Assembly (NCBI RefSeq): GCF_000972845.2
Contig: NC_040025.1
Span: forward strand, 20,267,399-20,331,398
Origin: Larimichthys crocea
Taxonomy: Eukaryota; Chordata; Actinopteri; Sciaenidae
Length of the DNA stretch: 64,000 nucleotides
Direction of reading: 5' to 3'
The position numbers and the translations under genes were made by a program. How positions within the stretch are numbered: the stretch's first letter is position 1; every line of letters begins with the position of its first letter. Below, one piece after another: positions 11,801 to 23,000 of this stretch. The notes under the pieces are model-generated. The model ran no database searches. It had not been told where the DNA came from and saw nothing but the letters and a program-made list of their open reading frames with translations.

Positions 11801-14800
11801 GCCATTTGCTGCATGTCATTTCCCCTCTCTCTCTGTCTTTCTCTCTCCCCAATTTCATTATTCTTCAGCTGCTACTATACAATAAAGGTTCAAAAAGCCC
11901 CAAATTATCTTAAAAAAAAAAAAAATTAGGGTTGTCAAGTAGCCAAGTATTTAGCATACTCTAGATCCTGGTCTGTTTGGCATACATATACATTAGACAA
12001 TTCATGTTTAAAAGACAACATAAATGTTACTATTTGAGAGTAATCTCTTCACTGGGTGAGGCCATGCAAAGCAGGCTAGGAGGACTGCTTTAACAAGTAA
12101 AATCCTTTACTGACTCGTATGGGCTCCTATCTCTGTCTCTGTCTCTGTCTCTCCCCTGCCCCTTTGTCCCCATACAGGCTGAGGAGGAGGCTGCACGCCT
12201 GGCATCCATGCCAGCGTGGAGGAGAGACATGATGAAAAAGAAAATGGACGAAGAGAGGTGATTCACAAAGCTGTTTTTATTTCAGATTTATTATATCCTG
12301 GATTTATTATAGCCTGTGCTCAATGTTTTTGTGTACGACAGTGTGTCTCTTTGCCTAGAAACCCTTCAAAATAGATGTGTAAAGTTATTGCTAAAGTGTA
12401 CTTTGTTCAAAATAGATGTGTAAAGTTATTGCTAAAGTGTACTTTGTACAATAATCTAGACTTTGAACCAAAATCTAGACTGCATTTAGGCACAGTATCA
12501 GTTCAGACGCTTGCCTGCAATTAAATCTGAATTGTCAAAAGGAAATTTTACAACAGGCTGGAAGTGATCCAGAGAATTTAGTTGGCAGCAACAGCATCCA
12601 ACAGTTCCTGCTGAGTTTTTTGTTGGTTGCAGATTAATGCTGCCTCATCCACAGGTGGGGATCTGGAGGCTGTACATGATGCTGAAGTAAACCTGATTTG
12701 CCCTTAAACAATCCTGAGATGCATACAATGGCACAGTATCTTAATAGAAGCGTACATTGTCCACTGTCTACTGTCATTAACAAGTGCATCTCTTTGTGAC
12801 TAGTGTCTATATAAGCTGTGGCATTCAAACAGGAAAACATTGTCTGTACCATTACACCAGCAGAATGCCCCATTTATTCCAGACAGAAAGGACCCATGGA
12901 CACAAAAGAAAGTGTATGTTGTTGAACAAGGTGTTCCTGAACTGTACGAGCATTCAGTTTTCAATATGTTTTTCTATTCGTAGTAACCTTGCCTTGAATA
13001 ATTGATGCAGTCCTCCTGACATCTCTTACCAGTGATTATATTCACTCAAAGAATTCCTGCTTTGCAAAACAAATGCACTGTACAATACAAAGTCTTATTT
13101 CTAAAACTGGAACTAACATATCTGGCACAAATACTCACAGTACAGTATGTTTAAAGACAACCAGTGTAACATCTGTTTCCCACTTGTATGTAATGTAACG
13201 CAGGCAGTAACTAAATTTTTGGCTTACACAGTTTATTACTGAGATAGTTTGTAAATCAGCTGAGGATGGTAACAATGTTCACAATGGCTTTATTAATTCA
13301 TTTTAATTTATTGTACTGACACCTAATCAACACAGTTGCTTTGACAACACGTGGACCTGGTTTACATTCAAGATTATTTAATTGTGAGATGCAAAGTTTG
13401 TTGTGGACAGAAAGATATCCAATGTATTGTTTTTAATGTTTATCCAAAAGAAAAGATGACAAATATCAGAACCCTCTATAAAACTGTGTGCTACAGTGTT
13501 GACCTTTATTGTTTCTTGATTTCTGTATACACTGATTGTTCAACTACAACATCCCTGCTTAATTTTCATTATGTGTATTCTCTTTTTATTTTTACATTGG
13601 AAAGATTTATTATAATTTTGGAATAACCGTTGCTGATGTTTAAGAGATTTATATGTTTTCTTCTTGCCCTTATGCTCTCCTGATGTGACAGGGAACAAAA
13701 AAGGTAAGACAAAAAATATTTATGGCACACTGTCAACTGTTGTTTACATATCATTGATCTTCTTTAAAATGTGTTAAATGATAAAAAAAAAAAAAAACAA
13801 GTCTCCAGAATTTCTCAATTTGACTTGAAAACAATGTTTTCATTAATATGTTTTCCATCTGGTGGACAAAAGCTGTTTATGCAGACGAATCCAAACTCAA
13901 AACAACAGAAACAACTCTTGGCCATATGTTTACAAAATGATTATGTGTTAAACTCAGAGTATAATAACTAAAAGTTACTTGTAGTAACTTGTTTTGGTTT
14001 TATTGTTGTACATCTACAGGGGGCGCTCTTCTCTGTTGCTCTGTTAGTTTTTAGTTATCCTAGTGAGAATTAATGTGGACAGGTAATCTACTAAAGGAAA
14101 GGGCTAAACACACACACATCCATTTACTCCTATAGACAGGCTAACAGACCCCGCACACTCACCTGGCACTTTAAACACTCTCTCTGTGGGCTCAGGTAAT
14201 GGCGCACACAGCCTGTGTACTCGTAGTATCACCTGACAAACCGTGAAATGAAATGGTTAGCTAACACTGACATGTTTCTGAAGCATAGCTACAGTTAACC
14301 AGCCTTTTTGATATTTCTCCCAAACCGTCTTGTAAGGTTCATTTACTCAGGAAAGCGGCGGCCGCTGCACTTTCGACACAAATTACCTTGCGCGTTTTTT
14401 CAAATGATTCCCACGTGGCCTGAGCAGCCAATCACACGCGCCGAATATAGTGACGACATAGCACAACTTTTTGACTTTTTACCCTTACTAAACATCTTTC
14501 CGCTTTCACTGGAGACATGGTGGCTTTTTGTAGCAACAGGTGTGGAAAGTAACTAAGTATTCAGATTAGACATTAAAACCATCATTTTATAAAATAAAAT
14601 ATATTCTTAAAGAGTTTGCTTTTAATTAGCAGTTCCATCATATAGTGATTTCCACTGTAAACTCCTGACATGGTTAAACTCCATTAGTTATTAGTTAGTT
14701 ATTCAGTTAAATAACTAACAAAACTAACAACTACTCTGTGCTCCTTTACACCTTTCTCAGCTTATGTCCTCCTCTGTATGTCGCTTTGGATAAAAGTGTC

Positions 14801-15953
14801 TGCTAAATGCAATGTAATGTAATGTAATGTAAAAAACTAGCTACAACAGTAAAATGCCAATTAAGCACTGATGCATCAGTATAAAATGTAATGTAAGTAA
14901 TGTCCTATATCATAATTTCTTTAATATTATAAGTACATTTTGTCTGTACTTTTAGCTAAGCAGAATTTTGATGCCTTTTACTTATAATGAAGTGTTTTCA
15001 TGCTGTTAGCTTTACATAAAGGATGAAAATACTTATTCTATCAAACACATAGCTGGACAAACACAAGTGTAATCGATGTCTTTAAAAACATTCAGTTGAC
15101 CTTGTTTCAGGGTTCTGGTAATGTACATACTGTCTCAATTGTATGCTGGCTTTACTAGGAGACCTGGTGGAACTGCGTCATTGTTAAAGAAATTTGATCC
15201 TGCTATGGCAAGTCAAAATGTCGGCCATGAAAAGCTCTATGAAGGAAGGAAGATAAATGCATAAATACACCATATTGCCAAAAGTATGAGGTCCACTACA
15301 CCAAAAGTGCCGGAAATATGTTAAGCAATCAATGATGTAGACACACAAAGCCAGATCCATAAAGAAATGTTCTGCCCAATTTGCTTTTGAACAACTAGAC
15401 TGGTCTGCAGAAGCTCTGGACTCAAACACCTTTGAGATAAAGTGGAACACCAACTAAAGAGTCAGGCCTTATCACTGCACATCGGTGCCTGACGTCAGTG
15501 CATTTGTGGCTGAATGGGAGCAAATTCATGCAGCCAGGTTCCATGGTTTTTACAGAAGGGTGGGAGCTGTTATATAGGCCTCCACTCATCTGGATATTTA
15601 CACCTGAGCCACACCACTTTTGGCAATGAAGTGTAATAATAGAGGAAAAGACACTTAAGAGAATCTAACAGGAGTGCTAAGTGTATCTCTATTGTAACGC
15701 CCCTTTTTGTAAACGTGTTTAGTTGGAGATTTGATGACTGCTTCTGATGAAAAATTTTAACTTCTGCTTTGTTTCTTTGTCTACTTTCTTCATGGACCTA
15801 TCTAGAAAAGCAGAACAGCAGGCCAAACAGGCGAAGGAGATAGAGGAGAAGACAGAGCTGGAACGACTACGGACCCTAGGCTACGATGAGACCAAGCTGG
15901 CCCCCTGGCAGCGACAGATCATTCTGAAGAAAGGGGATATAGCCAAACAGTGA
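2881..15953 (+). CDS. espn: Espin, 3' part (short-tail route ending in the actin-bundling module)
   Basis: Espin cross-links actin filaments in parallel bundles (stereocilia, microvilli). Coding exons read here are 2881-3026, 3326-3702, 12178-12257, 13692-13703 (12-nt microexon) and 15806-15953 with stop TGA. The first exon holds a WH2 actin-monomer motif ([15 protein letters not shown]). The second is proline/serine-rich and ends in the conserved block [20 protein letters not shown]. The last three give the actin-bundling module: [12 protein letters not shown], then a Lys/Glu-rich stretch, then [17 protein letters not shown] and a GDIAKQ end, close to remembered mammalian espin. All junctions keep phase (0, 0, 2, 2). 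The upstream ankyrin part is outside the window, so the gene is partial. Exon 3326-3702 can instead join the large exon at 5747. Confidence 0.9.
5747..7852 (+). CDS. espn: Alternative terminal exon of espn encoding an ESPNL-type C-terminal region
   Basis: One open exon of 701 residues (Phe, then Met at 5750) follows a good acceptor (CTGATTTAG at 5746) and has no intron. It is in phase 0 with the exon ending at 3702, so it can replace the actin-bundling module. Features in order: a coiled-coil-like segment near residues 25-65 ([20 protein letters not shown]); a conserved block near 85-115 ([15 protein letters not shown]); a low-complexity linker; a large conserved domain near 300-510 ([52 protein letters not shown]); a polyproline stretch near 527-556; an acidic tail to about 690. 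The central domain is the kind I associate with espin-like protein ESPNL and long espin isoforms of fish and birds. An internal GTAAGG at about 6147 is ignored because the frame stays open. AATAAA follows at 8275 and 8838. Confidence 0.8.
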   Translation, partial: FMANGHYQPQEWHYSHAHNAILGPFGELMTEEDLNRIEKQIENLQVMHKVSEVEKELEELERELHQLLPVSAALNRGYFSVNPKQVHGQTEDLPAWCSKISTLLKSMAILLATLGGKEIDILDLICPGYSQEEVRNGSTSQSPGGSVYTGFIGRSQSFSTREDVENEIKQCGVSVKNLKANYEIQNQSQSTDNKANKVYKRKRSLPVVSEPSYRPETICEDVPCPTAEVPQSQTNGHLPSVEESVLPLVEEPVIVASHAPQTYDAPAEIMAPTDIEQFNQVLSADPILNNDQLTRSLEVQTDLSFVQECIEMRKERIVFLFLEHWRKYTISESYRTKYSGRRGNHLDVAWEDYNQFTAQIGEDMQSEDDKLLLFMKSKQVVGNLIGHWRTIMSQVPTRQIRRLSRAQMIYWPEHFLPHINGSPVNYESLTLDLFMLGYFQLLEMNMSRSERKFRHLLCYEMFDRLGSHKWEVIRQFHKEVMEEIEKGKRDWGDGFEDIKLKYFGDCNEGGGVMTASLHSMSPDLSIMPMQEPLPPPPSHPPPPPPPTHPAPPPPNQQSTSPPASKLDVSPSSPPAASNNGVSDNGHCVEQKTQKDSLKDNAQGDVKTSEAVVSNGSSEAPAKDETQQVTAESSGPVKDVPPVTVKIIEEPHVDKAPPRDECDENSIKVIYELKEFSNEEIIRYIDRSFIFWKEKEAELFDI
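7853..8850 (+). other. 3' UTR of the long-tail espn transcript
   Basis: AT-rich sequence after the stop of the ESPNL-type exon. AATAAA occurs at 8275-8280 and 8838-8843 and near 8665, so several polyadenylation sites are possible. Their presence supports a real alternative 3' end within what would otherwise be an espn intron. Confidence 0.55.
8851..12177 (+). other. Intron between the two alternative espn ends
   Basis: No coding exon recognised. It contains the SINE at 11693-11935. The rest is AT-rich unique-looking sequence with short frames lacking splice support. Confidence 0.6.
11693..11935 (+). mobile_element. tRNA-derived SINE with 13-bp target-site duplications
   Basis: The body (about 11706-11922) starts with a tRNA-like head: an A-box-like TAGCTCAGTGGGTAGAG and, 60-odd bases on, a B-box-like GAGTTTGAATTCAAAC. 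A pyrimidine-rich part (CTCTCTCTCTGTCTTTC) follows, then AATAAAGGTTCAAAAAGCCCC and an A-run. The same 13 bases, AAATTAGGGTTGT, lie exactly at 11693-11705 and 11923-11935. The head is too degenerate, and the spacing wrong, for a working tRNA gene. Confidence 0.85.
12365..12446. repeat. Perfect 41-bp tandem duplication
   Basis: TTCAAAATAGATGTGTAAAG... at 12365-12405 repeats without visible change at 12406-12446. It lies about 110 bp after an espn exon, in the intron. Identity suggests a recent slip. Confidence 0.9.
14755..14830 (+). mobile_element. L2-type LINE or V-SINE 3' tail remnant
   Basis: GTATGTCGCTTTGGATAAAA, then GTGTCTGCTAAATG, then tandem TGTAA units. This is the widespread 3' end of fish L2/CR1-like LINEs and the SINEs that share their tail. 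The 5' part was not delimited. Confidence 0.65.
15266..15635 (+). mobile_element. Degenerate Tc1/mariner-type transposon remnant
   Basis: The left end has ATTGCCAAAAGTAT and the right end has the inverse-type ACTTTTGGCAATG, a terminal-repeat pair about 370 bp apart. Between them, fragments of a transposase C-terminus remain in shifted frames (a stretch like [13 protein letters not shown], and LDW...). Stops and frameshifts make it inactive, and the length implies a large internal deletion. It lies in the last espn intron, about 170 bp before the terminal exon. Confidence 0.7.
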
Positions 15954-17995
15954 ACTGGGCCGTCTCCCTCCTCCTCTGCCCCGCAGCACTCCCCACCCTG
16001 ACACACCCTACCCCAAGGCCTTCACTGAACACCTCCCCCTTCCTTGATTTTGCACCCTGCACTGTACATTGGACAGTGGGGGAGAGCTTGTCTCATCTTA
16101 AACCCTGTCTCACTCTTGGGCCTCCATAAACATAGGACCATGTTGTGGTTGCTGCTGTCCACACCGGCTTTGAGGCTCAGCTTGGGTGAAACAACAGTGG
16201 TTAAGACCTCCCATTAAAAGTCTCATGGACAGAAACGGCTCGTCTTTTAGTGCTAACAATAGCTGTGACATGCACTGATTCTCCTCACATAAGACATTTG
16301 CTGTAACTGCATGTGTCCTTCACTAAATTTAGATTATCTGTAGTTTCTATCTATATGCTTTCCTGGAAATCAATAGAAGCTATCTCACATAGAGGAGTCA
16401 TTTCCTGTTATATTTCCCCTTTGTTAGCTACACTCACTGTTATGTAATGAATGGAAAAGTAGCTCCGTAACAGTTGTGTCATCTCAAGATGACATGGACA
16501 TACTCAGCAAAGGCTTATTAAACCCTGAAGCAGCTAATGCACTCTGTATGTAGACATCTTTATCATGCTATATACTTAGTCATGAGATTTTTGTATCAAG
16601 CTCATAGAAGCACTTTCCAAAAATGGCTTCATTTGACTGCCAGAGTTGTAACCCTAACACTGCTCAAACCTATCGGTTTCTTTAGACGAACTTATTGTCA
16701 TTTCTCTGTGGATTTGGAATATTAATATATATCCTATTTTAAATAATGTAAAGATTATGTAGCTGTGCAAATTGAATTTTATTAATAATCGCTGGACAAA
16801 CTTAAATTTTTTCTATATGTGACTTAAATGTTAAGCTGTTGTGATCATGAATGTGAAATGTTGCGTGCATGTGTAATGTGTATCGAGCATGTTGTGATGT
16901 ATTATTAAGCACATTTGCCCCCAGGACCCTGGATTTACAGTGAAAAACAAAAGAGAAAAAAAAGCAAAAGTGCTGGGTTTCTATTTGAACATGGCCTTTT
17001 CACAACAAAACACGCATATGTGAAGAGCAGCATCTTACACCAGATGTCTCATCTACACACACTTAATATTGCAAAAGTAGAGAAAAGTCATCAGTTTGTC
17101 CTGTGTCCTGTTCCGGCCTTTGTCCCACTAACCTGGAGGATAAATCTTTGATGAGCCGATCCCCTTACAGAATTCAGAATGCTCTCTCTGGCAGCCACAA
17201 ACAGCAGTAACATCTAAAATGTACCATTCTTTAGATAATGCTAGCTGTGTTTTAGTAATCTGCAGCCGCTAGTGTTTAGAGTCCATTTATCTTAAACATT
17301 TGGTTAGAAATAAGAGGAACAAGTACTGACACAAATGGCTGGTTGATCGTTATACATTTTATTTTAGATTCATTATAACTTTGGTCTAAACTATTTCCTC
17401 CCGTCCCAGGTTTTAAAGCATTACTTGGTTCCATACATTTGTTGGGCATGTGTTCATCGGTTTGGGGCTACATATGTGGGAAATGTGGGAAATGTATGTT
17501 GAATGTTTTTGGCAGAACTGAGGAGACACATTTTAAATGTTATCACACCATGAATCAGAGTAACTGACCCTCACAATCATGCCGGATATCTCTTGCTGAG
17601 CGTGACACATAAGTATTCCCACATGATGGAAAATATCCTCTGTTTACTGCATTTATGTTGGATGTACATTAATACAAATGTTGGGTATCGAGCTTACTCA
17701 TCATGTCGTCGTGAAAGACATGGTCCTAGTTGGGGGAATCATTTGGAATTATTATAATTCATTGTCATCGGATGCCATATGATGTTGAAATTGAAAATGA
17801 TGTAAACGTCATTGCCATTTGATTTTCTATGTTTCAACTCTGTATATAGTGACCCTGTCAGAATTTGTCGTTTCATTGTTTCCACATTGCATTATATTAC
17901 ATGTCTCAGCCTTGCTTGAATAGAATGTTGGCTAATTCATGTATAATTATATTTTCAGACTGTTAAAAATGAAGACAATAAATCTTTAATCACCA
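15954..17995 (+). other. Presumed 3' UTR of the short-tail espn transcript
   Basis: No further gene follows the stop at 15953. The first clear polyadenylation signal in good context is AATAAA at 17977-17982, in a T/A-rich end. That gives a 3' UTR of about 2 kb. Confidence 0.55.
17977..17982 (+). terminator. Polyadenylation signal of espn
   Basis: AATAAA followed by TCTTTAATC and, shortly after, a GT-rich stretch (GTGTGTTTGTGTTGC at 18009). Confidence 0.6.
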
Positions 17996-19080
17996 AACAA
18001 TGTTCAGAGTGTGTTTGTGTTGCTTCCAACAGACAATAATATCCACTGCAACAATGTCCTTGAATAAACTGATGTCTAAAATATTAATTGTTTGTTGAGG
18101 TCTCCTGATTTTTGAGACCTTAATTCATACTAAGCTTTGAGAAAACTGACATGCCAATTGTGCAAACCAGGTTTTAATCAAATTAAAGTGTAATATCAGA
18201 AATATATGTAAAACAATATGCAGGCACACATCACAGTTTGAACAAAAGGTAGGGGAATTTAAAATACAATAAATACAACCAGAATACAACCAATGACAAA
18301 AAACATAATAATCATGTTTCATCAAGAAGAATGTACAACTAACTAAAGTGCTACAGACTTTGATACATTTGTAAATTTTTAACTATGTTTTTTTATTTAG
18401 CACATATAAAGAGAGAGGCACTTGTGCAATTATACTTGCTCTAGCATGCAGCCATGTCCACTCTGTTCTTATTGTCATGAAATAATTCTTCCTCCTTAAT
18501 AGGATTTTCCATGATATCTAAACTTGTGCAACATGTAGCACTGGTCAAATACACTTACAACTCAAACCAAAACACCCTGAAATGTTTGGACTTTTGTATA
18601 TGGACTCTGCAGTACCATGCATCTAAGTGTATGTACTCTAAGTGCAGAGGAGGCTGTAGCGTCTCTTATTAGTCACCAGGTGGCGCCAAAGAACTGCTTG
18701 TTGCCAATCAGGTGCAGAGGATGTCAATAAATATCAGAGAGGGAAACGTGGTTGAAATCTGATGGAAGATCAAATAAATTATAAGAGTTTATGTTCGTAT
18801 ATTTGTAAAAAAAAAATACAAAAAAATAAAAAATGATTATAACAACTTAGACAAGCGAAACCCAAAATGTACCTGACGGTTTTTTTTTTCAAGTATATAA
18901 GTAAAAACTTGCCGAGTTTGATGTGACCAAGCCAAGTATCAGAAACACATCCGAATGTTCAGCTGCTGTTCTTTTAAAGGTTTGCGAGCCTGTACCTGTT
19001 TCAATCATCTAAATTGCCACTTTTCGATGATTGATTGACACTCACCTGTAGTGACGTAGGCAGCTCGGCTTAATGGGCGC
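17996..19080. other. espn-arhgef16 intergenic region
   Basis: About 1.1 kb with no gene seen. AT-rich; it becomes GC-richer from about 18,960 toward the arhgef16 start. Confidence 0.6.
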
Positions 19081-19084
19081 CTTG

Positions 19085-19243
19085 CAAACAGAGGAGGAAG
19101 TGAAGAAGTGTGTGACAGAGGAGCGGAGGAGTACAGCTGCACTTCTCAGCGCACAGGACAGCAGAAAGAAAAGTGACGGTCTTTTGACCCGGGATATTAT
19201 TGAATAAGAAGGCTGGCGGTGTTTGTAAGTTCACCTCACGCAG
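19085..19243 (+). promoter_or_regulatory. Presumed first (non-coding) exon and start region of arhgef16
   Basis: A GC-richer block ends in the donor CACGCAG|GTAAGA at 19243/19244. A second GTAAGT donor sits at 19225, so two 5' UTR forms are possible. The next acceptor (CTCCTCAG at 20005) opens the exon with the start codon. The transcription start was not located. Confidence 0.45.
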
Positions 19244-19626
19244 GTAAGACAGCTGTTGGAGTGCGCTCAGTGTCGGTGTTTGCTGAACTTCGTGTCCCCC
19301 CGCTGTTATGAACCATGGGAATGTGAGGCAGACATATTTGCTCCCACCCTAATCCGTCTGTAAGGCAGCGACTAAGCATAAGATATACAAGCAAATCATT
19401 AAACAAGCAGTGTGTTTGCAGTGTATATTATAAAACACAGCATGTAAAGCTTATCTCATTTACTGCCTGTTGTGGGTGTCGTTTTAAACCCGTCACTATA
19501 CAATAATTATAAGAGATAAGCCTGCATAATAACGTGTTTGTGTGCTTGACATAATAACGCAGGTTAGGAGTTTATCATAAGTGTGGATTTGTTTTTCTTG
19601 TAGTTTCGGTGGCGCACAGATTTGCT

Positions 19627-19629
<3 letters not shown>

Positions 19630-19669
<40 letters not shown>
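19630..19669. repeat. (TG)n microsatellite
   Basis: About twenty TG units in arhgef16 intron 1. Confidence 0.95.
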
Positions 19670-19672
<3 letters not shown>

Positions 19673-20051
19673 GCTATTGTGTGGGCAAGTGTAGTGTAGG
19701 AGTGCGCGGTGAGTCACGGGTTGAGTCTATGTATATGAGTTTAAAGACCGACACAACTTAGTGCCACCGTCCGACTGACCGAGCTTGTCAGTGGGGAATT
19801 GGTTCAAGAGTGAGGCTCCCTTCTTTGATGGAAAGAGCCCCACTGTAGGTCATTTGAGGTATTTTAGACAACGGACACTCATATTACCCCTGCTCTTTAT
19901 CACATGTCTCCATTTAAGGTGCTGGATTTACTGTCCTGTCTGTAGTTTAAACTTAGTCTCCTGGTTTTGCGTGTAATGACTGTCATTTCTGTCCTTCCTC
20001 CTCAGACTCCTCCAATGTTGTAAAAGCCCAGTATATCAGACAGAGGACGCC

Positions 20052-23000
20052 ATGTCTGACAACCAGTCAGACAGCTGCCTGGGCGACCAGGACCCACTAA
20101 TTCTGGAGAACCGCTTCTCCATAGAACTTCATATATCTGAGCCAGGCGATGATTGCTGCCAGCCACAAAGCTCCCCCACACCCCAATGTGAAACACCCCA
20201 GGAAGATGTAGTAGACAGGATGGTGATGCCTCAGCAGGTGGTTCTGAGCACCCAGAGTCCTGCAGCGTTTAAGGCTGGCACCCAACAGCTCATCCCCAAG
20301 AATTTAGCTGTGGCTAGCCGGCCAAAGCACCGCCACCACACCACTGTGGTGACCTTCCCAGTGGGACTGGAGAACTCCAATAGTGGGGCTCGGATACGTC
20401 ATTCAACCCAGGGCCCAGATGTGTCCTGGGAGGATTATGACAGTGATGGAGACGGCTTTGCTTTGAGGAGGAACCGCAGGAACAAGTCGTACAGAGCGGC
20501 TGTGACCAGTCTGGATATAGAAGCCATGGCAACGGGACGAGAGGCTGCAGCCACACTGAAACCTGTCAAAGAAGATAGAACACCCAGTCCTGGTCCAGCT
20601 CGCAGCCCTAGACGCAAGGTACATAGGCCAAGGGGATTGTTAGTTTATTAAATAGTAATTTATAGTTGCAGTTGCCTAAGGATGTTTTCTAATAGGTTAA
20701 CTTGACACAGTCAGCAGGGTCACTAGGTTAGGCAGTGATTCCCCTTTAGTCATGCAGGATGATGGTATTTTTCCTATCTTCCAGATCAGTATTCATGTTA
20801 AGGAAGTCCTCACTGGGGGGTTTTTACCACCAGACTATTTAAAAAAAATGCTACCTTTAAGGTTTGAAAGAAAGCGAAAGTGCTGAAGAAAGAATGAGAT
20901 GCCAGGAGATAAAAGATACTGTTGGGCATGTGCTATACATAGTATGTAACTCTGCACTACTGTCTCCTCTCTAGCGCACCCTGGGAAGGAAGAGGAACCA
21001 GAAGCAACGTGGGTCATTCAAAGATGGTAGGTTTACTAATGTGTCACTCTGACCACTTCTCTAAATTTGGCAATGGCATTTAATTCCTGGAAAAGTGGTC
21101 TTGCATGTCTTGTATATGTGAATGCAGCACACTCCATGGTTTAGAAAAGATCCCTTGAGGCAACAGGAGAGGACTGAACAGGAAATCATTCACTCTGAAT
21201 GCTCCCAGCATGCTGAATATCAGATGAGTTGAGTCCTGAATGTTAAATTTTGATGCTCTGTCCCTTCAGACTCGACTACTCCTCCAGTTTTAAGGGAAGT
21301 GGAGTCACGTGGAGTTGAAAAGGGCTGATTGTAGAGTTGTTTGTTTACCTATAGAGTCAATATTTTACTGCTGCAGCTGCTAAAAAACTGGAAAAACCAT
21401 TATCTCTTTACCTTACCTTCCGTATGCAAAACCAACACACACTGAAGCTCTGCATTCAAACTTATGTGACGATTGTTGATGTTGGCGCGATCCTCAGCCA
21501 CACCGCGCCTCTACCAGGAGATCCGTGAGCGAGGCTTGCACTCCACCAATCAGGATGAGATGTTGGATGACTTTGTGGTGGTGGATCCTCCTGTGGAGGA
21601 CCAGGGCATCGTGGTGAAGAGCTACCGGCCTGCACAGCTCACCTGGAGCCAGCTGCCGCAGGTAAACTTCTATCTGCACTAATATATAGTGTGTAAATTT
21701 ATTTTAGTCATCAGTTCCTTCAACAGAAAACTCTTGACAGCCAGTTTGTTTGTCTTCTGATAAAATAAGGTCACAGTACATGTTTCCACTGTTGCAAAAA
21801 CTTCCACACGCCTTGACTGTGTGAAAATGCTGGACATAATTTTTAGCATTTTAAACAAGCTATATCTTCAACAAACAGCAGAATGCAGAGCGTAACAGTT
21901 TTTGTTTGTGTCTCTTATAAAGGTGAAGGACACAGATATACTGACAATGATCTCACCTCAGGAGAGAAAGAGACAAGAGGTAACTTTCTGTGTGTGTGTG
22001 TACACAGGTATACATCATGTGCACCTGTAAATATTCCTACAGAAACGTCCTTGTTTGCATTTTGAATCAGCATCCTGACTTTTAGTCCAGACAGAATCCT
22101 ACATTTCCCATAATGCAACTTGAAAACATATTTCCTGTCTCCTTACTGCCTACTTTTTTTAAACTACACACCTCCAGTTTATAATTCAGACTTCCTGTTA
22201 CTAATTACGTTTCATGCTCAAACCAAAATAGCCCTGATGAAGACATAATGGAAATTAACTCAATGAACTTCAAAAACTTTACATTCATGCTGATTTTCAT
22301 CCCACACATTGTGTGTCAACAAGTTCAAACTCATTCTCAGAGGTTTTGTCAAAAGATTTTCTAGGAAATGAAGGAAATCACAGAGTAGAAGTAGATGAAA
22401 TAGGTTGAGCAATAAGGACAATTATGTTATATATGGTTACATTTTGTAACAAAATAACTCATGGAAAACAATAGAACATCTTGGATTGATACCATTTATA
22501 TACAGAAACACTACCTGAGGGTAGATATTCCCTTTTGTAATGTTTCTTTACTAGCAGTATAAAAACAGTTGTTGTGTCAATACCAAAGGTCCTCCCTGTG
22601 TGCACAGCAGTCCCTGAATAAAGCCACACCCTGTCAGTGTGATCACACTGAGTCCATCTCCTGAGCAGGTGCTTATTTCGCTCTTTTGTACCTTCAGTCA
22701 CCTTTTTGGTTTCGTTTTCACGTGGCAACTGTAATTCTACCTTTTCTAGAGTGTTAAACATTTCTGCTCATGTTTGGAGGTGACTTAAAAGAACTAAAAT
22801 ACTGCTGATTGGACATGCTGTAATATGATTTAAGATTTGACCAGCGAAAAACATTGCCCCGTGTTAGCGCAGGTAGACCAAAGCTTTACAAGGTCCACCA
22901 GACTGACTATCGTTTACAATTCTATTACTATGTACTATTCTGTAACATTTTGAGCTTTTATTTGAAATATAAATGTTGCTTGGGGATATTCAGGAAGAGG

